Below are positions 9,901-17,766 of a DNA stretch of 64,000 nucleotides, one piece after another. The notes under the pieces are model-generated. The model was given only the letters and a program-made list of their open reading frames with translations, was not told the origin of the DNA and did not search any database. The stretch's first letter is position 1; each line of letters starts with the position of its first letter. The position numbers and the translations under genes are program-made. Origin of the DNA: Stakelama sediminis (lineage in GTDB: Bacteria; Pseudomonadota; Alphaproteobacteria; Sphingomonadales; Sphingomonadaceae); the NCBI RefSeq assembly GCF_014199335.1, contig NZ_JACIJI010000009.1, positions 1 to 64,000 of the forward strand. The letters are read 5' to 3'.

Positions 9901-10154
9901 TTGGAAATGTTATCCCACGAGGTATGTCTTTTACACTCGGACTGGTAGCTCATGTGCTTAGTGAAATTCTGCCATTAGACGAGGTTGAAAACATAGATCG
10001 TCAGTTAATTGAGAGCATGGGAACTCTTCTGCGTAAGGGGTATCTCTCACCAGAGATGATGTTCTTTGCTGTAGATCGCAAAGATCTCTTGAGCCGTGTG
10101 CAAGTTCACAAGGCCTGGGCTAGCCGGTTCGATGATGTGTTCGAAACTCTCTAA
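6918..10154 (+). CDS. SF2 DNA helicase, Hachiman HamB-like
   Basis: 1078 aa. Residues 1-300 form a long helical N-terminal region. The helicase core follows: motif I LPTGAGKTT at ~325, motif Ia FLAPTHALVEQL, motif II DECH at ~424, motif III LSAML at ~463, and motif VI AARAGRAGHL at ~735 in the second RecA domain. A charged insert (EKQEAENKQQKREAASLRK) lies between the two RecA domains. The last ~300 residues are helical and have no recognised domain. It starts inside the end of the nuclease gene, so the proteins are probably made in fixed proportion and bind each other. Size and gene order fit HamB. A DNA-repair helicase is less likely given the context. Confidence 0.7.
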   Translation: MFDAETARILRSAPAMPGLNPDNLPAILTRHYAELASIRLRGVADDRSVETDAWSLERIADTYELAVSIQPGSEVTAAAAFVAATAQQILARRQVNLVSDQAELPANIDRDRLDPSLAAVVLFLTAEQYADANEAATFIRRDREQQSYEATILSEHVFDLATGKLNSILQRAQRWRSPLAHTALEDRALAALLETLCAGIEILAAQMLRVEIPPQTGNRFEGPQQAFKKVYDLSAATLALDGSTGASELHVSYPGPHHLASLLRGASDSLLTASLFNTPSPKGSDQATWIKWLRFRAEKFPYVWPNHRKAIAQQFYETGVSAVVVLPTGAGKTTVSSLKIAGALARGKKVAFLAPTHALVEQLTEDLQEMFPADVLGSTVSNDFDLLMQEDATFQDIEVMTPERCLAMLSFAPESFQDVGLLVFDECHLLSPESGKIRRALDAMLCVLGFNHVAPEADILFLSAMLKNGDELAQWLGSLTGRPSIPVDLIWKPSRQARGVIIYNQDEVTESKRRANEKQEAENKQQKREAASLRKVAAQELRATPYAIWGLQHNWLSQDRSRAWIITTQILEDKVTLAGNIAYGSLRVTPNSNQVATSLAAAAAGRGLKTIVFVNTKNDAVKVAKEISARLKTSLVPTEVEQARWDALAEELGDLAHSLLSGPSGAVPHNSAMLRLERDLAEKMFKRPTGAQIIVATPTLAQGLNLPAQLAILAGDKRAGGEGREALEAHEILNAAARAGRAGHLANGLVLLIPEPIIQYKPGQPVHHTVVSKLEALIPEDDHCVRVNDPIEVVLDRLMAGQATDPDVAYTVNRMAALESVESSTSSHLFDLGRSLGAFAAQRRNELVEFDGKVAQLRAAIASQAVDGLDTTIAALASQSGLSATLLLSLKARLLTGLESLPADLVGWLGWSLGWFKEDEVARTSLLRDIHGNILAACGRPKTSAIRDEDLDKIGNALIAWVKGETLQSIELVLDGKPIGGSVTETCCPRARELIGNVIPRGMSFTLGLVAHVLSEILPLDEVENIDRQLIESMGTLLRKGYLSPEMMFFAVDRKDLLSRVQVHKAWASRFDDVFETL

Positions 10155-10483
10155 CTACCAATTCGAGGTCATTCTAGTGCTTTGCTGGGCCCCTTCCGAA
10201 GACCTCGCGGGGCGTGCGCGCAAATCGTTCGACGAGAAATTCCTAGCAATCGATGATTCTGCAGTCGGTACCGGTCGATGTTATATTGGTGGTGAAGAGA
10301 GGGCCGGCTGGGGCGCAAAGCGGACTTGGTCGGGTACGATGAACGAACGGCAGCTTACACCAATCGTGGATCCAAAAGCGGACCGTCAGGACTGTCCAAC
10401 ATTGCAGCCATACCGGCACCTGGCTTCTGACGTCCACTTTCGGGCACGCCGAACGTAGGCTTCAAAGACCGGGATAGGGGCGC
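10155..10483. other. Intergenic junction between defence island and transfer module
   Basis: About 330 bases between the plus-strand helicase and the minus-strand transfer operon. Short frames exist on both strands but none has a plausible start and composition. In related elements the trbB-trbI mating-pair genes would follow the ribbon-helix-helix gene here, so this stretch probably contains the breakpoint where the island replaced them. No terminal repeat or integrase remnant is visible. Confidence 0.45.
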
Positions 10484-10894
10484 TTAGCGGACCTTCTCAT
10501 CAAAGTTCGACAGCCGTTGGCCAATCTCAAAGCGCCGCGCCAGCGCTTCAACGAAATGTTCAAAGCGCTGCTCACCGGCAGCCTTGGCAGCAACCGTTAC
10601 TTCGTCTGGCATCGAGGGCGTCACTCCGAGCCAGAAGCGCACAAACAAGGCAACAGCTTCATTTCCGACCTCAACATGATAATCGAGCTTATCGAGTTGG
10701 CGCGAGATCCGATCCAAACGGCGACTGAACGCCGCCTCCATTCGCTCGGAACCATCGGGCGAAAGAAACGAAGCAACCGCTGCCTCCACCACCGATGCCT
10801 GGGAAACCCGCTTGCGCCCGGCGTAGTCTGCCAGTTGCCGCGAGAGGTCTGGAGGCAACCGAAAAGTATGCTTGATCCGATTGCCCTTGCTCAT
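10484..10894 (-). CDS. CopG-type ribbon-helix-helix protein of the transfer operon
   Basis: 136 aa. Residues 1-45 (HTFRLPPDLSRQLADYAG then KRVSQASVVEAAVASFL) form a ribbon-helix-helix DNA-binding domain; residues 50-100 are a helical segment with hydrophobic character (EAVALFVRFWLGVTP), and the C-terminus is helical. Its ATG overlaps the stop of the coupling-protein gene (ATGA), so it is translationally coupled. In Tn4371/RlxS-type elements a CopG-like gene sits between traG and trbB. Here trbB is missing. It may act as a relaxosome accessory or local regulator. Confidence 0.75.
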   Translation of the reverse strand: MSKGNRIKHTFRLPPDLSRQLADYAGRKRVSQASVVEAAVASFLSPDGSERMEAAFSRRLDRISRQLDKLDYHVEVGNEAVALFVRFWLGVTPSMPDEVTVAAKAAGEQRFEHFVEALARRFEIGQRLSNFDEKVR

Positions 10895-12876
10895 AGGTCG
10901 ATGCCGTCATTTGGATCAAGCGCCGCGCGCCTGGCGTTGGCGCGCATCTGATCGGTCAATCCGCGATTGGTGCTCGCGATGTCAGCATCGCTCCTGTCCT
11001 CAAAATCGAATTCATTGCGCACGGGTACAGGTGCTGGCGCGATGTCTTCGTGCTCGGGCAATTCCGGTTCACGCCGAATTCCGCCTTCGGCTTCATCCTC
11101 CTGCCACTCGGGCTTGCTGACAGGGCTGTCCTTCCGATGCACAGCTTTCGCAATTCTGCCTTCCCAGTCACCGGCAGCGCGCTTGTAATCGCTCTGCCGC
11201 GGTGGCGGTGGCGCTTCGATCCGCTTTTTGAGCCGGGGATCGGCATAGTAGCGCGCCTTCTTCGCGCGGATGGGATGCGCGCCAGCTAGCATGACGATTT
11301 CATCGGTATCGGGCAGTTGCATAATCTCACCCTGGGTCAGTAGCGCGCGAGCTGTTTCGGAGCGCGAGACCATCAGATGGCCGAGCCAGGGCGACAGCCG
11401 GTGCCCGGCATAATTCTTCATCGCCCGCATTTCGGTGGCGGTGCCGAGCGATTCCGAGACGCGCTTGGCAGTGCGCTCGTCATTGGTAGCAAAGCAGACC
11501 CGCACATGGCAGTTGTCGAGGATCGCGTTGTTCTGACCGTAGGCCTTCTCGATCTGGTTGAGTGACTGCGCGATCAGGAAGGCTTTGATCCCATATCCGG
11601 CCATGAAGGCGAGCGCGCTTTCGAAGAAGTCGAGCCGTCCGAGCGCGGGGAATTCGTCAAGCATGAGCAGCAGGCGTTGCCGCTGGGCACCTTCGGCAAG
11701 GTCTTCGGTCAGGCGTCGCCCCAGCTGGTTGAGGATCAGGCGAATGAGCGGCTTGGTTCGGCTGATATCGGATGGTGGGACAACTAGGTAGAGCGTGACC
11801 GGACGTTTAGCATCGACCAGATCGGCAATCCGCCAGTCGCATTGCCTTGTGACTTTCGCGATGACCGGATCGCGGTAGAGTCCAAGGAAGGACATAGCGG
11901 TAGACAGCACGCCCGAGCGTTCGTTTTCCGACTTGTTGAGGAGTTCGCGGGCTGCGCTCGCAACGACCGGATGCACGCCATCGTCGCCCAGATGCGGGGT
12001 CATCATCATGGCGGCAAGCGTTGCTTCAATCGAACGCTTGGGATCGGACAGGAAGGCGGCAACGCCGGCGAGAGTCTTGTCGCTTTCCGCATAGAGCACG
12101 TGCAGGATGGCCCCGACCAGCAGGGCATGGCTGGTCTTTTCCCAATGGTTGCGCCGCTCGAGCGAGCCTTCGGGATCGACCAACACATCGGCGATGTTCT
12201 GGACATCGCGGACCTCTTTGATCCCGCGCCGCACTTCCATCAGCGGGTTGTAGGCTGCCGAGGCCTCATTGGTTGGATCGAACAGCAGCACGCGGCTGAA
12301 TTGCGAGCGAAAGCCCGCTGTCAGGTCCCAGTTCTCTCCCTTGATATCGTGGACAATCGCAGAGTGCGGCCAGGTCAGCAGTGTCGGGATTACCAGCCCC
12401 ACGCCCTTGCCGCTGCGGGTTGGCGCAAAGCACAGAACATGTTCGGGGCCGTCATGGCGCAGATAGAGGTTGGCTTGCTTTCCGATGACGACGCCCTTGC
12501 CCGCGAGAAGGCCTGCCTTCGTAATCTCGGACCGGGTTGCCCAGCGCGCCGAGCCATAGGTGGCACTGTTCCTGATCTCGCGGGCGCGCCAGACCGACAT
12601 GGCGATCGCCACCACTACCGAGGCGAGACCGCCCGATGCCGCGATCATCCCGCCGGTCTCGAAGATGCGCGGCGCATAGGCTTCAAAGCTGAACCACCAC
12701 CAGAAGATGGCATAGGGCGGATAGACGGGCACGCCGAAGGCCTCGAACCAGGCAGGCCCCAGTTCGGGCTGGGAGCCAAGCGCCGCCGCTGTCCATTGTG
12801 TGCTTGCCCAGATGCCTGCCAGCGTCAGGGCGAACACGGCGAGGATCTGGCCCCACAGGATTTTGGTTGCCGACAT
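10891..12876 (-). CDS. traG: VirD4/TraG-type type IV coupling protein
   Basis: 661 aa from the ATG at 12876, which has a strong AAAGGAGGCACC ribosome binding site; the frame is open to 12960 but the extra part is not protein-like. Two N-terminal membrane helices (residues ~5-30 and ~75-98) are followed by the ATPase: Walker A APTRSGKGVG at ~152-160 and Walker B LLLMLDEFP. It docks the relaxase-DNA complex at the conjugation channel. The C-terminal ~100 residues are acidic and proline-rich, as is common for substrate-recognition tails. It is coupled to the CopG-like gene. No mating-pair genes follow, so it would need a channel from elsewhere. Confidence 0.93.
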   Translation of the reverse strand: MSATKILWGQILAVFALTLAGIWASTQWTAAALGSQPELGPAWFEAFGVPVYPPYAIFWWWFSFEAYAPRIFETGGMIAASGGLASVVVAIAMSVWRAREIRNSATYGSARWATRSEITKAGLLAGKGVVIGKQANLYLRHDGPEHVLCFAPTRSGKGVGLVIPTLLTWPHSAIVHDIKGENWDLTAGFRSQFSRVLLFDPTNEASAAYNPLMEVRRGIKEVRDVQNIADVLVDPEGSLERRNHWEKTSHALLVGAILHVLYAESDKTLAGVAAFLSDPKRSIEATLAAMMMTPHLGDDGVHPVVASAARELLNKSENERSGVLSTAMSFLGLYRDPVIAKVTRQCDWRIADLVDAKRPVTLYLVVPPSDISRTKPLIRLILNQLGRRLTEDLAEGAQRQRLLLMLDEFPALGRLDFFESALAFMAGYGIKAFLIAQSLNQIEKAYGQNNAILDNCHVRVCFATNDERTAKRVSESLGTATEMRAMKNYAGHRLSPWLGHLMVSRSETARALLTQGEIMQLPDTDEIVMLAGAHPIRAKKARYYADPRLKKRIEAPPPPRQSDYKRAAGDWEGRIAKAVHRKDSPVSKPEWQEDEAEGGIRREPELPEHEDIAPAPVPVRNEFDFEDRSDADIASTNRGLTDQMRANARRAALDPNDGIDL

Positions 12877-12972
12877 GGTGCCTCCTTTCGGGAGGCAGGA
12901 GGCCCAACGAGGTCGCCAATTCAAGCGCTGCGCTTGGGAAACGCAGTCTGGCGCAGGCAAAGAAACGGGCGG

Positions 12973-13689
12973 CTATATGGCTTCCCAGGCGAACTCGGGC
13001 TCGCCGGACCATGTCAGACGGTACATCGCTCCCTGCACGACCGACTGCACGACATTGGGCCAGAGTGCGGCAATGCAGGTTCCGCCTGCGTGGCGAACCG
13101 AGGGATAGATGATCCCATTATGCCCTTCGCCGCGCGCCCCTGCCGCCAGAGCATTGCCCGCTGGATAGCCCTTCGCAGCAACGGGATCGAGGCTGGGATG
13201 ATCCGGATGATCGCGTAGATCGACGAACACCCCTGACATGCTCGCAATCATCTCGCCATATTCGACGACAGCGTTGAAATCGCCCGCATCGGCGAGCGCC
13301 TGGGTCAGGTGATGGCCGACTTCGGCGATACAGGTCTCGACCACCAGTGCAGCATACCAGGCCCCTCGGTCCGCCGGATTGAATCGATTGGGTTCGCGCG
13401 GCTTGGCATAGGCGAAGCTCGCATTGATGAACTTGGCATGCGGCACGCCGTGGACCAGCTCATCGGCGGTCAGTCCGCCAAGCCCGCGTTCTTCAGCAAT
13501 CAGCCTGCCGCTCGTCGCGCCCTCGATCTCCGCCAGCAGGGCAAGATCGTCGTCATCGTCGACAAGAGCCGACATGACCGCTTCGCGCAGACGCGCGCTC
13601 GGTACGAGCCTGATGGTCCGCTCGAAAGCTTCACGTATTGTCGGAAGGCTGGCCGGTGGCAGGTCGGCCCCTGCCTCAGAGCCCGCCAC
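12973..13689 (-). CDS. RES-domain toxin
   Basis: 238 aa from a GTG at 13689, inside the end of the antitoxin gene. The RES domain runs from about residue 85: FINASFAYAKPREPNRFNP, then WYAALVVETCIAEVGHHL with the conserved glutamate, and later GHNGIIYPSVRHAGGTCIAALWP, the characteristic R/S-rich end. RES toxins degrade or modify NAD+ and stop growth. A ~70-residue N-terminal extension precedes the domain. The gene pair sits between the coupling protein and the relaxase, an unusual place that would link element loss directly to toxicity. The overlap of 14 bases with the antitoxin indicates co-translation. Confidence 0.87.
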   Translation of the reverse strand: MAGSEAGADLPPASLPTIREAFERTIRLVPSARLREAVMSALVDDDDDLALLAEIEGATSGRLIAEERGLGGLTADELVHGVPHAKFINASFAYAKPREPNRFNPADRGAWYAALVVETCIAEVGHHLTQALADAGDFNAVVEYGEMIASMSGVFVDLRDHPDHPSLDPVAAKGYPAGNALAAGARGEGHNGIIYPSVRHAGGTCIAALWPNVVQSVVQGAMYRLTWSGEPEFAWEAI

Positions 13690-14107
13690 GAAGCGCGTCG
13701 ATATACTGCCGGGTCTCTAACATGCGCGGGATGCCACCGCCGATCATCGCCTGCACCGGCGAGAGCCGGTCGAACACAGGCGCCTTGTTCGCAAGTTTCG
13801 GCCAGCGATCGGCCATATCGTTGGCGAAGAGCAGGTGCAGTCCCTTGAAAAGACCGATCAGCGCCGAAGCACGGGTCAGTTGGTCCTGACTGAGCGTGCC
13901 TTCCCAGGTCCCCGCCTTCATCCGGTCCCAGGTGCTTTCCGACACACCGAGCAGCACTGCGCCTTCGGCGTTGCTTCCGCCCCAGGCCTCGACAAGACGA
14001 AGCACGGCTTTCACCGCCGCGCCGGTCAGGCGGCGGCGATCATCATCGCCTGAAAAGGTTTGAAGGCCGCGCGGGGCTTCGACTGGTTCAAAAGCTGCAC
14101 TCGCCAT
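13676..14107 (-). CDS. Xre/MbcA/ParS-type antitoxin (RES partner)
   Basis: 143 aa from the ATG at 14107, chosen because a consensus promoter lies at 14127-14155 and an AGGAG sequence sits six bases before this ATG; the longer frame from 14167 would start upstream of the promoter. Residues ~30-80 form an Xre-like N-terminal domain (LTGAAVKAVLRLVEAWGG then AAVLLGVSESTWDRMK). Residues 85-143 are the DUF2384 toxin-binding domain (LFKGLHLLF, LSPVQAMIGGGIPRMLETRQYIDALRG). It neutralises the overlapping RES toxin and probably represses its own operon through the palindrome in the promoter. Confidence 0.85.
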   Translation of the reverse strand: MASAAFEPVEAPRGLQTFSGDDDRRRLTGAAVKAVLRLVEAWGGSNAEGAVLLGVSESTWDRMKAGTWEGTLSQDQLTRASALIGLFKGLHLLFANDMADRWPKLANKAPVFDRLSPVQAMIGGGIPRMLETRQYIDALRGGL

Positions 14108-14126
14108 ATCGCTTCTCCTGATGCGT

Positions 14127-14155
14127 TTAAAAGCATCATGTGGTGCTTTTGTCAA
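14127..14155 (-). promoter_or_regulatory. RES-Xre promoter with operator in the spacer
   Basis: On the minus strand there is a perfect -35 box TTGACA (14155-14150), a 17-base spacer and a -10 box TTTTAA (14132-14127). A near-perfect inverted repeat, AAAAGCATCA / TGGTGCTTTT with a two-base centre (14129-14150, 9 of 10 pairs), fills the spacer and overlaps both boxes. Binding of the antitoxin dimer here would block RNA polymerase, the usual autoregulation of such modules. Confidence 0.8.
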
Positions 14156-14179
14156 GATTTGTGTCATTGGCCTACCTCC

Positions 14180-15919
14180 TCAGATTGCTGGGCCGCGCGA
14201 GCGGGCAAAGCTCCAGTCGACGCCGCCGCGCTGGTTGATCTTGCCGGTCACGGCCTGCCCCAGATGGCGGTCCATATCCTGCCGCCAGGGGACGAGCTGG
14301 AATCCCATACCATTGTCGATCATGGCGAAGCGGCCAGATGCCAGCAACACCCGCTCGCGGTAAGTACCGATGATATGCTCACCTTGAACAACTGGCTGCT
14401 CTGCAAGACCGTGCCGCTTCGCTAGCGCCTCGCCAGTTTCGGCCAGTTCCCGGTCCCGCAGCGTATCGAGCAGACCGCGCGCAAAGACGATGCGCTGCCC
14501 CTGACGTTTGGCGAGGCCTTCATCTATCAAGCCCTCCGACCGTTGCTCCAGTGCGTCGCGAACTTGCGAACCGAATCCGCCCGAGGGCGTTTCGGGACGC
14601 GGCGATACCAGCTGCCGGTCGAGCCATGTCGCGCCGCGTGCATGGATTTGCGTGTCGATAGAAAGGTCCGACCGGACGAGCAAGCTTCTCTGTTGCCGCC
14701 CTTTGCGATCGGTCCAGTTGCTGGCCTCTACGATTGCGCCCGGCGAAGCATCAGTCGTCCGATCGATGTCAGGAAAACGTAAGTGATGTGTGCGGCCATC
14801 CACCCCATCGACGATCGCATAGGCCTCGCCGGTCAGTTCATCATGCAACCCGCGTTCGACCAGCCTGCCGATGACACGCTCGCCACCGGTTCGTCCATGC
14901 AACGCCAAGCGCTCGGGGGCGATGGTCAGACCGTGGCCGGTCATGGCGCGGTGCATAGTCTTGATGATGTCGCCGCGATCACCGAGGTGGCGCAAAGTCG
15001 GCTCGATATCGGCTGCCAATGTCCAACTGGCCGGACCGACCCGCCCGGCCAGACCCATGCGCTCGAGTGTCTGCGCACGGCCTAGCAAGAGGCCGCGATC
15101 CTTGCGCGCGCCTGCTGCCTTGGGGCGCAAATCGACCACACCAAGATCGTCTCGTTGCCGCTGCAATCGGCGGTCGAGCGAGGTCCAGCGTTCGGCTTCA
15201 ACCTCGCGCCGAAGCGCGTTGTGGATGTCGCGCTCACTGCGCGGGCCAAGTTCCACCGTCACGCGCTCTTCGGCGCGGGCGCGCAGGCCCTCGCTGATAT
15301 AGGTCCGGTCGATCACGAGGTCCTTGCCATCGCTTGCAACGCCCCGGACCAGCACATGGATATGCGGGTTGTCGGTGTTCCAGTGATCGACCGCTACCCA
15401 TTCAAGTCTTGTGTCCAGATCGCTTGCCATGTCCTCCATCATCTCGCGGGTGAAGGCGCGCAGGTCCGCCATCTCGCTGGCATCCTCAGGCGAGACGATA
15501 AAGCGAAAGTGATGCCGATCCTCCTCGCAGCGATTGGCGAAGACATCGCCATCGGCCTGGTCAGAGCGGGCATCGAACATCTGGCCGTCCGATCCATCAC
15601 GGGTGACACCGTCGCGTTCAAGATAGGCGATGTGGCGCGCGAGCGGTGCGGAACGAAACGATGTGCCCCCATGCCGGACAACGCGGGCTTTGATAACGAC
15701 GCGCCGCTGGAAGGCACTGCGGCGGCGCTGGAGAGCAGCGCGCTTGCCGCGCCCGAGATGTCCGGTGCCGCGGCCCGATCTTCCGCGACCGAGCGGCGTA
15801 TAGCCTGCCCGGCGCGAAACCTGGAGCACGCGGCCGACCAGCGTGTTGGCCTTGCTGTAGGCGCGAGCACCGATGTCGCGCGAGCGGCCCGACCTGATGT
15901 CGAAGTCGTCGTCAGCCAT
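14180..15919 (-). CDS. rlxS: RlxS-type relaxase (DUF3363, HUH nuclease)
   Basis: 579 aa from the ATG at 15919 (MADDDFDIRSGRSRD); the frame is open upstream but that part is arginine-rich noise. After a basic N-terminus the relaxase core follows: HIAYLERDGVTRDG, then HHFRFIVSPEDA, and the metal-binding motif HWNTDNPHIHVLVRG at ~200-215. The C-terminal DUF3363 part runs to the end and carries GFQLVPWR. It nicks oriT and pilots the strand into the recipient. In ICE of the ICEMlSymR7A type it is the last gene of the rdfS-rlxS operon; here the order is the same, with a toxin-antitoxin pair inserted between it and traG. Confidence 0.9.
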   Translation of the reverse strand: MADDDFDIRSGRSRDIGARAYSKANTLVGRVLQVSRRAGYTPLGRGRSGRGTGHLGRGKRAALQRRRSAFQRRVVIKARVVRHGGTSFRSAPLARHIAYLERDGVTRDGSDGQMFDARSDQADGDVFANRCEEDRHHFRFIVSPEDASEMADLRAFTREMMEDMASDLDTRLEWVAVDHWNTDNPHIHVLVRGVASDGKDLVIDRTYISEGLRARAEERVTVELGPRSERDIHNALRREVEAERWTSLDRRLQRQRDDLGVVDLRPKAAGARKDRGLLLGRAQTLERMGLAGRVGPASWTLAADIEPTLRHLGDRGDIIKTMHRAMTGHGLTIAPERLALHGRTGGERVIGRLVERGLHDELTGEAYAIVDGVDGRTHHLRFPDIDRTTDASPGAIVEASNWTDRKGRQQRSLLVRSDLSIDTQIHARGATWLDRQLVSPRPETPSGGFGSQVRDALEQRSEGLIDEGLAKRQGQRIVFARGLLDTLRDRELAETGEALAKRHGLAEQPVVQGEHIIGTYRERVLLASGRFAMIDNGMGFQLVPWRQDMDRHLGQAVTGKINQRGGVDWSFARSRGPAI

Positions 15920-16159
15920 GTGCGATGAACCTCGGCGACGGCGCATGGACCGTTGAAATCGCGAGAGAATTCGCCAAGAGCGACGGCCGGGCATATGCCA
16001 AGACGGCGCATATTGCTGAACAAAACCAACCACCTGCACCTCGGCCGACGGCGGTGCTTTTATCTCGCCATCCTCCTTTCCCCTTTCTAACGCTTCCCGC
16101 CATCCTTCGCCCAGCTTCGCCATCGGACGAAGCCGGGCGCGAGAGCATGATTGTAAGCA

Positions 16160-16840
16160 TCACTGATCGCTGACTGTGGAGACAGGTGCAAACAGGTCAT
16201 GCGCTGGCACCGCCGGGCTGGCGAATGGGTTGGCTGGAACGTCGGGATCCACGGCCTCGTTCGCGGGCGGTGCCGCGTTTGTCGGGTGCGGAAGGCCTGT
16301 GGGCGACGCGCTCTGAGGCTGCGCGGTTGCTGCAACGAAAATGCGTTCCGCCTGCAGCATGGGCGCAATCTTGGCGACATAGCGGCGCGTTTCGAGCGGG
16401 AGCGAACGCCGTCCTGCACGCCACGCCTCATACCGTCCCGGCCCCGCATTGTAGGCGGCCAAGAAACCAGCTGCGCCGTAGCGGTCATACATTTCACGCA
16501 GGTAAGACGTTCCTGCCATGATGTTTTCACGCGGATCGAAGGGATCGCTGCCGAGCCCAAACCGGTCGCGCTGGCGCGCCCAGGTTCCGGGCATCAGCTG
16601 CATCAGACCCATGGCACCGGCGGATGACACGGCGCGTGTCCGGCCCGCGCTTTCGATGCGGATCACCGCATAGATCCAGTGCTCAGGGATGCCGAAGCGC
16701 TGTGCAGCTTCGCGCACATGCGCGGCTATATCGATGCGCTGTGCTTGCGAAGCGGTTGAACCGGCCTGCGCATTAACGGAAGCCGGGCAGGCGAAGGCCA
16801 GTGCCGCCAAGCCCGCAAAGACCAGTCGATGGTCGCGCAT
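16160..16840 (-). CDS. Lytic transglycosylase (SLT domain) of the transfer module
   Basis: 226 aa. A cleavable signal peptide (MRDHRLVFAGLAALAFACPASVNAQ) is followed by an SLT domain at ~35-150: FGIPEHWIYAVIRIESAG with the catalytic glutamate, SSAGAMGLMQLMPGTW, and YLAAYNAGPG-type motif FLAAYNAGPGRYEAW. The C-terminus is proline- and alanine-rich. It opens the peptidoglycan locally, as VirB1-like proteins do during conjugation. It sits three bases after the DUF736 gene in the same operon. Confidence 0.9.
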   Translation of the reverse strand: MRDHRLVFAGLAALAFACPASVNAQAGSTASQAQRIDIAAHVREAAQRFGIPEHWIYAVIRIESAGRTRAVSSAGAMGLMQLMPGTWARQRDRFGLGSDPFDPRENIMAGTSYLREMYDRYGAAGFLAAYNAGPGRYEAWRAGRRSLPLETRRYVAKIAPMLQAERIFVAATAQPQSASPTGLPHPTNAAPPANEAVDPDVPANPFASPAVPAHDLFAPVSTVSDQ

Positions 16841-16843
16841 CCC

Positions 16844-17176
16844 TCAGTCCTTCGCTTCGCGGCGTGAGGGACGCGACCACATCAGCACATGGGTGCGCGG
16901 GTCCGACTGGAACAGATTCGCGCGAAGCGGCTGCACGAGCGCCGGATCGTCGATCAGGACCGCGACATAGGCGCCCGCCTTGTCGCCGACGCGCTTCCAG
17001 CCTGCACCGACCTCGAAGGCGCTATCGCCATCGCCAGCCATAATACGGTAGTCCGGCGCGTTCTCGGCTTCGCTTGGCTCGGCTGCAACGATGGTCAAGG
17101 CGCTGTCGATCGTCAGCGTTTGCAGCCGTCCTTCAAAGCCATCGGGGCGCACGGTGAATGTGCCGATACAGGTCAT
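16844..17176 (-). CDS. DUF736 protein (first copy)
   Basis: 110 aa, single DUF736 domain: starts MTCIGTFTVRPDGFEG, has ENAPDYRIMAGD in the middle and ends with the DDPALVQPLRANLF and LMWSRPSR blocks typical of the family. DUF736 proteins occur almost only in conjugative elements and rhizobial or sphingomonad plasmids; their function is unknown. The ATG overlaps the stop of the peptidase gene upstream. A second copy lies at 23356-23679 and differs considerably. Confidence 0.88.
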   Translation of the reverse strand: MTCIGTFTVRPDGFEGRLQTLTIDSALTIVAAEPSEAENAPDYRIMAGDGDSAFEVGAGWKRVGDKAGAYVAVLIDDPALVQPLRANLFQSDPRTHVLMWSRPSRREAKD

Positions 17177-17766
17177 TGTTTGGTCTCCTTGTTGTCGTTG
17201 GGGTTGGTGTTGGGGATTGGGGTCAAATGCGGACGTGCGAACCAGACATGCTCGCCGTTGCCTGCTTCGTCGGTCCAGACAGGGTTTGCGCGTCCGATCA
17301 CATGGGCGCGCGCAATCGGCCCGAAATAGCGCCCGTCGAAGCTGCCGGGCGCGCTCCTGTTCATGACGAAAATTTCATTAGCGCCAATGGTGCGGCAGCC
17401 CTGCCAGTCGGGCAGCGGGCGCGCCCGGCTGTCGAGCGCACGCGCTTCGCCTGCCTCTTCGCCATTGATCGTGATGGCGAGGCCGTGGCGGCAAACACTG
17501 TCGCCGCGCAGCGCCGCGACCTCTTTCAGCAGCGGGACACCGGAGGGTAGATAGCCGCGCTCAGCGAGATAGGTGCGCAGCCTGGGCGGCGGATCGATGG
17601 CCACCCGCTCGCCGACATGGAGGCTGGCTGTCCCGCGAACATGGTAGAGGCCGGTCGGCACGCTGGCGGTCGCATTCCAAAGAAGAATGCGTGACAAGGG
17701 CAGAGCAGCACTTAGCAGCGCCGCCGCAGCCACTGTGCCTGCCAGAAGGATCGTTCGCCGCTTCAT
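17173..17766 (-). CDS. traF: TraF-type S26 signal peptidase
   Basis: 197 aa from the ATG at 17766, which overlaps the DUF2840 stop as ATGA. One N-terminal membrane helix (ILLAGTVAAAALLSAALPL) is followed by the S26 catalytic regions: SVPTGLYHV with the serine nucleophile and LLKEVAALRGDSV with the lysine; GRYFGPIARAHVIGRANPVW is box E. TraF of RP4 cyclises the pilin TrbC; here trbC is absent from the window, so its substrate must come from elsewhere. Confidence 0.9.
   Translation of the reverse strand: MKRRTILLAGTVAAAALLSAALPLSRILLWNATASVPTGLYHVRGTASLHVGERVAIDPPPRLRTYLAERGYLPSGVPLLKEVAALRGDSVCRHGLAITINGEEAGEARALDSRARPLPDWQGCRTIGANEIFVMNRSAPGSFDGRYFGPIARAHVIGRANPVWTDEAGNGEHVWFARPHLTPIPNTNPNDNKETKQ

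Noticed and set aside
10096..10458. 120-codon plus-strand frame after the helicase
   Set aside because: It begins inside the helicase gene in another frame, has no ribosome binding site and no recognisable domain.
11842..13218. 458-codon plus-strand frame opposite traG
   Set aside because: It is the antisense shadow of the coupling protein gene, lacks a ribosome binding site and has no domain; traG has Walker motifs and a strong start.
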